DNA of 13,219 nt from JAMWCX01 sp964352425 (GTDB lineage: Bacteria > Omnitrophota > Gorgyraeia > 2-01-FULL-45-10), in NCBI GenBank assembly GCA_964352425.1, contig CAYGRZ010000043.1, forward strand, positions 1 to 13,219, written 5' to 3'. The notes beneath the pieces were generated by a model. The model was not told where the DNA came from and searched no databases. It worked only from the letters and a program-made list of their open reading frames with translations. Shown one piece after another: positions 1 through 12,100 of this stretch. Both the position numbers and the translations under genes were made by a program. Positions within the stretch are counted from its first letter, which is position 1; each line of letters opens with the position of its first letter.

Positions 1-26
1 ATACGCAATACTCAATACGCAATACT
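1..26. repeat. Short direct repeat, two 12-base units (ATACGCAATACT)
   Basis: ATACGCAATACT at 1-12 and again at 15-26, with CA between, a period of 14. It sits at the window edge, so the array may be longer outside. It lies downstream of the giant gene's stop, in non-coding sequence. Confidence 0.75.
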
Positions 27-48
27 AAAAGAACCCGGCCCACCGGCC
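27..48 (-). terminator. Weak candidate rho-independent terminator
   Basis: Read on the minus strand, GGCC-GGTG-GGCC (37-48) can form a 4-bp G/C stem, followed by GGG and TTCTTTT (27-33). It lies about 90 bases after the stop codon. The stem is short and the T run interrupted, so this is only a possibility. Confidence 0.2.
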
Positions 49-120
49 CCGACAGAGCCGACGCTAGTAAGCCCTGCCAGGCGATCCGGTGAGCCCGGTG
101 AAACGACAACGTGTTATGCG

Positions 121-134
121 GGCGCGCAAGCGCC
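121..134 (-). other. Small inverted repeat just after the stop codon
   Basis: GGCGC (121-125) and GCGCC (130-134) form a perfect 5-bp stem with a 4-base loop, 5 bases past the TAA on the minus strand. No T run follows, so it is not a standard terminator. The rest of 1-139 holds GC-rich, partly repetitive sequence without a gene. Confidence 0.35.
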
Positions 135-139
135 GTTCA

Positions 140-3100
140 TTACAGCGATTGAGTAAGAGCTAATTCCATCGCTACATTCTGTCGCATATCCTTATCCACA
201 TCTTTAGGATTGAGAGGCGGCAGCAGCAGCACAAAACTAATAGGCTGCCCTTTCTTCCAATCCTTCAAGGCTTGTATCAGCTGTGCAGCGGCAGCGGTCT
301 TACCGCTCAATGCAGCCGCCATAGTCCCTGCGGCTTCCAGTGACTTTTCGTCGGCCTTCCCGTTATTTATAATTTCGTCCATTACATCAACGACATTTAT
401 GCCAAGCGTAACGTGACCTCCATTTGCCATATAGGCGCCGCCCTGTGAATTTTCCCGCATCACAGCAGCTATCTCGGCCAATTCAACCTCCAGGTTCGGG
501 TCCATATCAAAGTGCACAAAAACCATCGTATTGCCAGGAGATACGGTTACATTTTTAATAGTCGCGAGCTGCTGCTCAATGGCAGCTCTCGTGTCTTTCT
601 TCTTATCCTTCTCATCCTTCTTGTCTTCATAGAATAATATATTCACGTTCCTGAAGTTGCTCTTCTCGAAGGCATGCTTGACCTCTGTCCGCACCGTAGA
701 ATATATCGATTGTGAATTTGCCGCCGTATCGAACGAGCCGCCATACGGGATAAGTATGTTCCGTGCCTTCTCTGCACCGGCGGGTAACGCCTTCCGAATG
801 GCTCTCAGCACATTCACGTGATAATTGACTACCCTTAGTATATCGTCCTGCTCTTTCCCTGTCGCAGTTTCTATCATGCGCTTTATATTAGCAAAATCCG
901 CGCTATCCCGCCCGAGCTCTTTAGCAACAGTATCTATGTCCGTCGCTGTAGCAACTATGGTAGGCGGCGCGACTACCGGCAGTTCGACAGGTTCCTGACT
1001 CGGCGTGACGGTAACCACGGTCGCCGCCTCCTCATGCACCCCCGTCTTCGCCTTCAGCGCGGCAAGTAAGGGCTCCGACACAGTAACAGGAGCAGTGAGC
1101 AGCGGGATACCTTGAGTCACGCCGGTTGAACGCCGCGTAAAGGACGTCTTTCCTTCGAATAGGCTGAGGATGGTGCGAAGGAGCTTCCCGCCCACCCTGT
1201 CCTCATGCGTCACGATGATCGGCGGTCGCTGCTCGGCAATCAGCGCATCCGCCCTGGATGTTACCTCCGCCATGGGGTGTTCGCTCAGCATGAGCAGGAG
1301 CTCGTTAAGCGATATTCCGTATTTCGATCTCAGTTGCTCTATGGCGGGACCTTCGAGACCTATCATATTGACCTTGACGGCAAGCGCATCTTTCTGCATG
1401 CCTCTTTCTCTGTATCGCTTAATATCATTCTGAGCAATGAACACCTTTGCGCTCAGCTCCACTATAATTTTGTTATCTACAGCAACGCCCTCGCGCTGTA
1501 ATAATTGGCCTGTTGCTTCCTCTACGAGCCCTATCTTTTTGCCATGCAGTCTTACAGCATCCGCCACCTGAGCCATCTCATCGGCCAGGCCTTTCTTCGT
1601 GATATCGAGGCTGATCTGAAACATAAACAGGTCCTCGCCGAATATTATGTTGCATTTCCCCGTATCGCTCGGCACGACCTCTGTCAGGATATGGCTGCCG
1701 CTGAATTCTGTGTCTATAAGTTCGGTAAGCGCCGTTACCTTACGATCCCGGGCCTCTCTCGCGACGACTTCCCGTTTTACTATGTCACGCAGAGCCTGCG
1801 CGGGATCAGCGGCATCCGAGGGCAGCGTACGTACCGCCCCGCCCACGAAATAGACAGACCAATCGCCCGATCCGGTGCGTTCGACGTTCTTTACGATCTC
1901 CATATACTCGCTGACTACATTGCTTACGGCAATTGACATGTGTATGTTTTCTTCCAGCTGCGCGGCGGTCAATGCACGGACGAGTGTAACCCGCGTGCCG
2001 CTCTTGAATTCAACCGACAATGAATCGCGGCCGGCAAGCGCTGTTATATCTTTAATGTCAGGATACTTGTCTATCAGCGCCTCTATGTCGCTTTGGGTGG
2101 CAGGCGCGGCAGCAGCCAGCGCGGCGGCGGGCGCAGCGCCCTCTTTTGCCAAAAGCTCTTTGATCTGCCCTTCCAGCGATTCAACCACCTTGCTCAAGCG
2201 CTCAACCTCGATTTTATCTCCCGCCTTTTCTGCTTTCCACGCCTCGGGTTCGGCCTCTTCAATAGCCATCGCCATACCCATATAGTCGTAAAATCTGACA
2301 GAATTAAATTCCCTTTTCCACTTTTCCATGCGCTCACTCAGCGAGTTGCCGAATGCCTCATTCATCAGTTTCATCCTGTCGGAATATTCCATATACTTGG
2401 ATAGAATATAAAGATTTTGAAGTATGATATGGTCGCCTGTCCCTTCTGCCTTCCAATCTTCGAGCATCTTCCAGATATTTCCGGAGATAGTCTTCATAAA
2501 TTCAGCTGTCGCAGGTTCCGGCTGCAGTCCGTCGATAGACGACAGGAACATGACGGCCCGCATAACCATCTTCATGTTGCGGTCATCGCTCTCGCCGGGA
2601 TGCGTCCTGACCAATATTCTATTCTGCAACGCATCGATCGCCGACATGGATGGATCCTTGTCTGCCGCCGGATCCTCAATGCTGAAGCGGTAGATATCTT
2701 TACCGGCGTCCAACTCATCCATGAAGAGCACCGCTTTATTCAGGGTAAAATCTCTCATATTGACAAGGTTCGTGAAGTCCCTGCCGTGGCCGAGGATATC
2801 GACATCCATTTCCGTGCGCGCCTTGAGAAGCCTCGCCACATCATCCCCTGCTTTCGTCTTCGGCAGGAACATGTCCAAATCAGAAACATACCCGCCATAC
2901 CAGAGGGAACGCACGAACCCCCCGCCGAATCCTACATCCTTAGCGGATATTCCTGTGCCTTTAAGCTCGTTAAGAATTTTGCCGAGCGTTCGCAGGACAG
3001 CGAGGTGCCTCATCGTAAGGCGCGGCCTGTCCATATCCTTGCCGTTTTTGTCCTTTAGTTTTATCTCCCTGCCGTCCTTGTCCAAAACAGTGAATGTCTT

Positions 3101-6100
3101 GTCGCTCGGCGCTATCCCGCTCGTGATCTGTGCAGCATGCACGCTCTGGAAGTGCTCATCCTCGAGCGGCGTAATCGTGACTTCCGGCGCGGCGACGGGC
3201 GCGGCGGCGGGCGCAGCCGCCTCTGTGACCGCAGCAGCGGGTCGTATGCCCGGTATCCGCGCAAAAGTGATCCCGCGATTTCCCGGTGCGTTCGCCTCAT
3301 TCTCGCGGACCGCAGCCTCGAGCACGGACTTATCGTCCTTGTTGGCCATGACCTCCAGGATCGGGCCTACTCCGTTGGCATATGCGCTTTCCATTGAGCC
3401 CGCTATCGCAGGATCCATGGCAAAGGCATCAATGTTTTTGCTCACCACGTCCAGTATCGCCTTGAGCACATCCATGTCCTTCTTGATGTCATCGAGGCCG
3501 ATGGCGTCTTTGCCGAGGCCGAAGTGCTTGTATTGCAGCCTGTCGGTGAATCCTCCCCAGGGGCTATTGAGCCGCCAGCCGGCATTCACCTTCCTCAATA
3601 TATCGACTATAGCCTGCTTCTTCTGTTCTTCCGTGCCCCTGGTGAGCCTGTCAACAAGAGCCGTGTCCTGAAGCGCGCTCACGATAGAGCCGACGTTATC
3701 GGCCTGCAGGCCGTAGAGGAAGCTGTCGCGCCCGGCGCTCCATCCGCTGAGCTCGTCCCACTCGCCCATCACGGTGTTGATGATGTCGTCGCCGTCGGCG
3801 AAGTCGGAGGCGCTCTTGCCTACGAAGCTCCAGAACGATCTCTCGGCTTCGGGGGTCTTGAATCGCAGGGCGGACTTCTTTATCTTGTATTTCTTGCCGG
3901 CATTATTGAAGTTTGCCAGTTTTTCCTCAACGTTAGCGCCGGCGAACTCGAGCTCTTCGCTTCGTATAAGCTCCTGCAGTTTCGCATGAAGCGTTTTTGT
4001 GAACGCGATATATTTCGCATCGCCGAGCCTTGCCTTTTCGCCGGCAAGCCAGGCCTGGTGCGTCTCTTTGGCCAGCAGGAGGAGCGCCGCCTCTCCGGCC
4101 GGGCTCTTGGCGCGGGTATCGGCCTCGAACTTCTTTCGGATCGCGTCATTGGCCCTCTTGATGGCCTGGAGCTGCCGGTAGATCGGCATCGCCATATTCA
4201 TGCGCGCCAGTACCGTCCATTGGTCAACGTCCCACGCCTTGGACAGCGCGGAGATGATATCATAGTTCAGCGAGGCATCCATGGCATCCTGATCGCCGAA
4301 GAGGACCATCAGGTCGTTGATGCTCTTCGGGATCATGATAACCCTGGACCTGAATACCGGTTCCGTCTTTTTGTCGGCCGCCACCATTCTCACTTTGAAC
4401 GTTGCGCCTTCCTTCTGAACCAGGAGAAGCTTAGCGATATTTGCAACATATAGCTTGATCGTATCTTTACCGAATCCCATCGAACCCAATTCAGCGCCGA
4501 TCGAATTTGCTATTGCCGCATCCCCTTCACCCTTACTGGCATATCCCTTCCCGCCCAGCTCCGCAACTGCGGCCTGCGCTACATCACCGGCCGTGATCTG
4601 TCGCTTCTTATTCGCCTCATTCTCACGGATCGCAGCCTCGAGCACCGCTTTGTCGGTCATGGCGTTCAATACATCGCCTAATCCGTTGGCATAGGCGCTT
4701 TCCATTGAGCCCGCTATCGCAGGATCCATGGCAAAGGCATCAATGTTTTTGCTCACCACGTCCAGTATCGCCTTGAGCACATCCATGTCCTTCTTGATGT
4801 CATCGAGGCCGATGGCGTCTTTGCCGAGGCCGAAGTGCTTGTATTGCAGCCTGTCGGTGAATCCTCCCCAGGGGCTATTGAGCCGCCAGCCGGCATTCAC
4901 CTTCCTCAATATATCGACTATAGCCTGCTTCTTCTGTTCTTCCGTGCCCCTGGTGAGCCTGTCAACAAGAGCCGTGTCCTGAAGCGCGCTCACGATAGAG
5001 CCGACGTTATCGGCCTGCAGGCCGTAGAGGAAGCTGTCGCGCCCGGCGCTCCATCCGCTGAGCTCGTCCCACTCGCCCATCACGGTGTTGATGATGTCGT
5101 CGCCGTCGGCGAAGTCGGAGGCGCTCTTGCCTACGAAGCTCCAGAACGATCTCTCGGCTTCGGGGGTCTTGAATCGCAGGGCGGACTTCTTTATCTTGTA
5201 TTTCTTGCCGGCATTATTGAAGTTTGCCAGTTTTTCCTCAACGTTAGCGCCGGCGAACTCGAGCTCTTCGCTTCGTATAAGCTCCTGCAGTTTCGCATGA
5301 AGCGTTTTTGTGAACGCGATATATTTCGCATCGCCGAGCCTTGCCTTTTCGCCGGCAAGCCAGGCCTGGTGCGTCTCTTTGGCCAGCAGGAGGAGCGCCG
5401 CCTCTCCGGCCGGGCTCTTGGCGCGGGTATCGGCCTCGAACTTCTTTCGGATCGCGTCATTGGCCCTCTTGATGGCCTGGAGCTGCCGGTAGATGCTGAG
5501 TGCGTTGATAAGGCGCGCTTCGACCACAAAGGCATCTTCTTTCCACGCCTCGGCCAAGGCTCTGATCTTATCCGAATTCAGCCTATCCCTTAAAACGCCT
5601 TCCAGCTCACCGCGCTCGCCGGTCAACGCATCCCGCTCTCCTGCTGAAAGCGTCTTGTCGGCCAGCCTTCTATTTATCACCGCTACCCTTGCGCCGATTT
5701 TTTCGATATCTTTGACCTGCTCCTTACCGCCAAACACCAGCTGCAACATGCTCTGACTGCCCAGAATCCTGACCAGGTCGGCAAGATCATGCGGGATAGC
5801 CGCAGAAATTTTCTCCCTGCAATACTCGTATATCTCCCTCTCAAAACCCGTCTCGGCCCGCCCATTCTCTCCCTTTGCCCACGGTTCCCAGCCGCGATCC
5901 TGCTTCTCTTTCGCGCTCATCGACTCATACTCGACGGCCATGCTCAGGGCGTCTTCTGCCGGCATATTATTTATCATGGTCTTCAGCAATCTCATCATGC
6001 CGTTACGGTTCGGGCCCTGTTTTACTTTCTGCCACGCCATCCTGTGCGACAGCTCGTCGGTCCCCGTATCAAGCTTCTCGTGCTCTGCCAGGGCCGCAAG

Positions 6101-9100
6101 CATGTCCGCATTCTCGGGAGCCCTAAGAAGATCCCACGCCTGCCTGGTCAGATAAATATCCAGGGCATCGGGCCCCTCTCCCTGCATTCTCATTGCCAGC
6201 TTTGCGGCGCCGTCAACTGTAAATAGCGCCTCCCGGTGCATATCCGGATCCAGGATGCGGAAGGTAACTTTTACGCCGAAGATGTCGCGGGTTTCAGCCA
6301 CAGAAGAGCCGCGGACCAGAGCTCCAACAGCCTGGGCAGTTACACCGGCGTCCAGGACTCCGACTCCCGGCTGTTTCGCAAAACTGACAGGCGTGATCGG
6401 CGCGGCGGCGGGCGCTATCTTCGGCACCGCCGACACAGGAGTCTCAGTGATGTAATGCCAACCTCCCACAGCCGAAACCCTAATATATGAAGCTATCTTC
6501 TCCGCGTCTGTTCTCGCAAATCCTCCATGCGTTAGAACCTTTACGATCTTATCGCGCTCCTCGGCCACCAGGGCTTCTTCCGATGGTGTCTCATCCCAGT
6601 CTCGCGGATCTCCGTAAAGATCAGGCCTCTCCGTGGCGGCATATTGATCAGCGATAAATCTATGGTCCACTTCGGGCGAAGAGGTAAGATCTCGATATGG
6701 AGCCCAGCGATCTTCATCGCTGAACCGCGGCGCCTTGTTATGCATCTCGGCAGGCCAATCTACAGGTTCACCCACTGAATTTTTCCATTCCATTTCCTGA
6801 ATCTGACTGCCGTTGGCGATCCCGCTCACCAGCTCAGCCGCGATCTTATAATTACCCGATCCTCCTGCAGAGTCTCCTTCCTCCATATATCCGATCCCCT
6901 CGCCAAGAGGATAGAGCGTCACGGATTCAATATCAGCCGTCGGGATATAGTCTATCAATCCTTCAAAATGCTGGTCGTACTGCTGATCGATCATTTCGGT
7001 TATCTCTCCCCCTATCTCTGTTTTCAGGAGTATCGGCTTCCGCATAGATCGCAGGCTGGGCTCCATGTACCCTAAAACCCCCTCGCCGACCAACGTCTTG
7101 CCAATCCCTGTCTGTCTAATAAGATAGAATGCGGGCACTCGCGCCCTGACGACCATAATCCTTTTGCCGGCATAAAGCCCCAGGACCCGGCTCTTAACCT
7201 CTGCGGGATTCTTGATATCCTGAATCTGTCCTGCATTATTTTCCATTATATTGCTTCGGGCATAGGTACTGGCAACCTGGCGCGCCACTGCCGCTGCTCT
7301 TTTTTCCGCCAGATCTTTGTTCTTATTGGCCGAATTGACTACGCTCACCGAATTGAAAATCCTATCGCCCCTCCCGTCATAACTAAAACCATCTGTCAAT
7401 ACAACCCTTCTCTCGCCTATCGTTGCTTGCACCGCAGACCGTATGCCGATCTTCGCCAATATCTTTGCAGCATTCGACAATGTTCCGGCATTCCTTAAGC
7501 TTTTACTTAATAATCCTGACTCTCGCAATTCCTGCAGCCGTTCCTGACTGTAAAGGTCTGCGCGATAAACCACGACATCTCCTAAATGCGCTATGAATCG
7601 ACGACGCAGCTCTTCCGGGCTCACCCGCGTCAAGTCATCTGTCTGTTTTTTATAAAAATCGATGAACGTCACATACCGCAGCACCATGCGAGGCTCTTTC
7701 ATGAGCACAAAAAACCTTTTATCGACCCCCGCACTCTCCAGCATTTTAAATATATCCTCGGCAAGATGCGTTCCGGAACGATTATGACCGACCAAGATAC
7801 CGGCTACCGTGCCTTGGATATCCGAGAGCGATGCCGCAGTAACTGATTCGGCAATAGAAGCTGGAGATGCCGGTGATATTGCTTCGGCCGCCGCGGCAGC
7901 GGGCGGCGCAACTTGCGAAGCAGTGGGGCCGCGGGCGATCCTTACGATTCCCAGGTCCCTTGCCAGGTCAACTGCATAACCATAGGAGAGCCTGTCTTCG
8001 CCTCTCTCGGCTGAAGGCAACTCATCTGCACCCTGCAGCAACTTCAATTCTTTAACGGCCTGCGCATCCTTGAGATCCTGCAGTACGGCGCCATCGCGCT
8101 CCAATGCTTCTATCCCTTCCTTCTCGTCACATACCACCACCGCACCTGCCGGCAATACAGGATAGATATCCGCTACTGGGTCATACTGATCAGCCGCCAA
8201 ACCGTGGGCAGTGCCGCCGGCTTTGGATAGGAGCGCGATTTTTGACCTGCCGGCAACCGCGTCAGAAAGCAAATTTTTCAGATAATTATCCATGACCATC
8301 AATTTTTCGGCTATCTCCGGCTCTAATCTGTTGTCGGGCTTTCCGTCAAGCCTGCGCGTCAGCATATGGCTGACATGCGTATGTCGTATAGTGCGATCTT
8401 TCAATATAAACTCGACCTGCGTTATAATCATAGATGAAGGCCTGGGGACACCGTGGAACATTTCCGTACCTTCCACAACTTTCCTGTCGACCAGTCTCAG
8501 TGTACGCAGGTTCACGCCCATCACCGCGAGGTCTGCCAGATAATCGCCCAGCCCCCCCGTAGTGAATTTCAGCGCCGACTGCATGCCGTTGAGCAATTTT
8601 TCTTTGACAAGACCTTTGATCAGGTCACTATCCAATTCATTGACCGCTTCGGTATCAACATTGAACATGTCACGCATATCGATCGTGATGACCTTTTTAT
8701 CCGAATACATCGCTGCGGATGATATGTCGGCGCCGCTGCCCGGGTATATTACAACGTCAAAGCGCTGATCAGGATGGCCTGCTGCAGCACTTGCTATGGC
8801 AGCCACCCCTTCCTGCATAGCAATCTTGCGCTGTAACGGCTTGCTTATGCCGCTTATCGGCTTGAGGCCCCCCGGCTGTTCGGCCTTGATGGCTTCAGCC
8901 GCGTCCTCCAACAACCCGCTGTCGATCATATCCTGAACCTTGCCGGCTGCTTCGCGTAGCGCCATGCCCTCCTTACGATACCTGACCTGCGCCACCAGTT
9001 TCTTGATGTTATAGATCATGCCGTTCGCCATGAGAGCCCATACGGAACCGGCCGGCACGCCTGCCCTGTATCCGAGGCCCGAAGGGCCGAGTGGTACAGG

Positions 9101-12100
9101 GGCGGCGGGCGCCTGCCGTGCTTTTTCGATATCGCCGCCGGGGCCGAACTCGTAGAGTATCGAAAGGAGATTGAGGCCGGCAAAGAGCGCGGAGGCGGTA
9201 ATGCCTGCATATATCCAGGCGTTATCCATGAATACGGCGCTTAGCACGGCGCCGGCAATGCCGGTCAGGGCGGCAAGGGCATTGCCTGCCACGCCTCCGT
9301 AGTATGCGGTGCCGCTAATGCCGCTGACCTGGCCTTCAAGGATGCCGCGCCAGGTCAGGTGCCATCCATTGCCGCCGATCCATGCGAACACGGCGTGGAA
9401 GAACTCATGGAAGAAGGTCTGAGGCAGCATCAGGACGCGATACCATGTTGATGATCGCAGCTGCGTGAGGCGCGAATAGGCGGTGCCGGCGGCGGGCGTG
9501 AGCGCGGCGGCCGGCGCGGCGGCGGGCGCGATGGCTGTTGGGGCAAGCTGGATAACAGTGCCGTCCAAACGGATCTCGCTTACGTCTTTCACGCGGAATG
9601 TCGCAAGACCATCAATGTGTATGAAAAGCTCATCCGAGGTTGGAAGCACTTCGCCCGTCACAGTCACCATTTCGTCTATTTCATTGACTCCTGTAATGGT
9701 AACGGTCTTGCCTGCGAGGCTCGCTATACTATTCGGTGATAACAGCGTAACGGCGGACGGCAGCGTCGGTTTAAGCTCTGTTTTTATTGCGCTCATCAAC
9801 TCCTGCGCAACTGCCTCGGTCTTTATCTTCCCGCTCAGGATGTCCGCTATCTGCTGCCTCGCAAGGCCGTCCAATGCTTCCACTGCCCTTATAAATGCCT
9901 CCTTGGAATCCTTAGCTTGAAGCCTCAGTTTTTCATTGACCGCCCAATATGCAGCATCTTCATCAATGCCCTCCGCGATCAATCTCACCTGAATATGCGA
10001 TCCACCCATATCAGCCAGCACCTTCTTAACTGAAGCAATATATTTAGCATCCGGAACAAAGACCTCTGTAATATCGCTCAGCTGGACGGAGCCGGGGATC
10101 CTCACCTCTATAATCGGCATGAGATTCCGTCTATAGCCTTGTGGGGCTGCGTTTTTCGATATACCGATAATTATCGGGATATCATTCTCCTGCAGCTGCT
10201 TCATTTCTTCATCGGTCAGTCGCGTAAGATAATCGAGCAGCTGGCGTAACTGCTTCACCCTTCTTTCGGCAATTTCTACAGTGATATCCCTGAATCCTTT
10301 GTTGAGACTATCCTGAAGTGACGCTTCGGCATTTGCGAGCCTTGTTCTGAGTTGATCAATATCAATAGTGCCTAGAGGAGTCGCATAGTTCAATGCCATT
10401 TCGAATGATGTGGCAGTGCTGACAAAATCGCCAATCTGTACACCGGATGCTGTAGCCGTCTCGCCGCTCATTATCGGGATACCTTCTTCAATAGCCTTGT
10501 CAGAAGATAAAAGCCTCCCACCGCTTTTCTTTAAACCCAGCAATGCATTAAGAGTAGTGCCGTGATAGAATTCCGGCCGGACCCCCTTCGGCGCAGGCGT
10601 TGCATACATCTGAATAAACTCAGAATATGTCTTTATTTTTGCTGACTCACGCTGTACATCTACCACATTCTGGCTAGCAGCCTCTTTTATCGCCTGGCTG
10701 AGATACTCTTTTTCAGTCTCGCCTGGAACTACATACCATGAAAACGCCTCATGCTGATTCGGCTCACCAGAATAAGCATCGTTCATTATGACATAGCAAG
10801 GACCATGCGTACCGGCATAGAGCGCCGCATCGCCATCCATTAACACGCCCCTGTCCTGCCCTTTCCTTAATCTTCCTTCAAGAATTATATTTAGTATATT
10901 ATCTAACCCACCTCGTCCTTTTGATTTGCCGGTCCCGTGTGCCATAATGCTATGTTTTTCGCCTATTGCAAACACCTCTTCTTTCTCTGCTTGTTCTTTT
11001 TGTTTTTGCGTGGAGTCTTTACGTATAATATTGTTCAACAAAAGATTTAACGCCGGCGACTCTAAGTTGAGCTTGCCGATAAGAAATCGGTCAAACGCCT
11101 TCGATGTGCCGTAAAGGATCTTCCCGCGTTCTAAGGCCCGAGCTATGCTGCTTTGCAAGCTTTCATCGACATGCCCCTCAAATGACATGCCTTGAATTGC
11201 TCCGAGAATACTAAACTCAAAACGGTCAATCACATCATCCAGGTCTTTGCAGTTTAATCTTGCAAAGAAATCGCCTGCGTTTATAGCGGCCGGGAAATAG
11301 GCAGCTGATTCTTCCTCAAGAAATTCAGATTGTTTCAAACGAAGATGAACTTCGATAGCCTTTATAAGCATTATCTGTTCATCGGTAAGCAGCTGGCCGG
11401 ATTCGATCGTGTGTCTTATTTCCGATATTCTGTTCCAAGCCCTCACATAATCACCTATAGTGGTCCGGAATCTATATCCTCCGCTCTCGAACGGAGAATT
11501 ATCCTTGAATATGTCTTTGTCCCAGCGTGTCGCAGTATAACGAGCGATTAAATCCTGGAAAATTTCATCTTTTCCGTACACACCGCCCGCCGGTGTGGCG
11601 GCTTTCGCTACCCGAGCAGCAGCGAGAGGCTGTTGAGCAAGAGCCAACTTTTCGCGAAGGGCGGATAATGCGCGAGCTGATTCATCTGCCTGCTTTTTAA
11701 CACTAACTAACTTATTCTCTTCTTTCTGTAATTCCGCAATCACTTTTAAATATCCTTGATAATCTTCCCTAATACGATAATCTTCAGCCGTCTTTGCTAT
11801 TTCGGCTATGTTTGCAGGGAGCTCGGGAAGTTCCTTATAAATATCTAGCTTCTTACCCTCCGTCATGTAAATTAGCCTTAACAGCCTTTCCTTATAACTC
11901 CTCATTTCGTTGCGCCTTTCGCCCACCTCAAAGTTCGAAATCGCGACCATTCTGGTATGTTCCGCTACCTGAGATTTCATCGCTGCCTCTTCTCGTTCAA
12001 GCTGTTGCACCTTTTCTGGAGTAGGCGTAACCGGCGCGGGAGCAACAATCGGCACCTCAGCAACAGCAATGCCATGAGATTGGCCCGCGGATAATTGGGA

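Noticed and set aside
1793..1861. Second nucleotidyltransferase suggested by FVGGAVRTL (residues 3772-3780)
   Set aside because: No D-x-D at the required distance and no R-D-F-T-x-N motif afterwards; the match is confined to the short glycine motif.
3524..4453. Long plus-strand open frame (309 codons) and many other plus-strand frames
   Set aside because: They lie antisense to the giant gene, carry no recognisable domain, have biased composition typical of antisense frames, and recur identically in the DNA repeat (for example again at 4835-5593), as expected for shadows.
3291..5494. CRISPR array or insertion sequence as explanation of the repeats
   Set aside because: The repeat unit is about 800 bases, coding, in frame and has no terminal inverted repeats or transposase; there are no short regularly spaced repeats.
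7082..7111. Walker A motif suggested by GIGKTLVGEG (residues 2019-2028)
   Set aside because: The residue four places before GKT is Arg2016-Gln rather than Gly/Ala at the required position, and no Walker B aspartate follows.
9485..9541. Twin-arginine or Sec signal peptide at the hydrophobic Ala-rich linkers
   Set aside because: They are Ala/Pro-rich, internal, lack a basic N-terminus and a hydrophobic core, and recur between domains.
10922..10957. Walker A motif suggested by HGTGKSKG (residues 742-749)
   Set aside because: The Gly/Ala five residues before GK is Met740; the context fits the HGT loop of an ART-like unit better.
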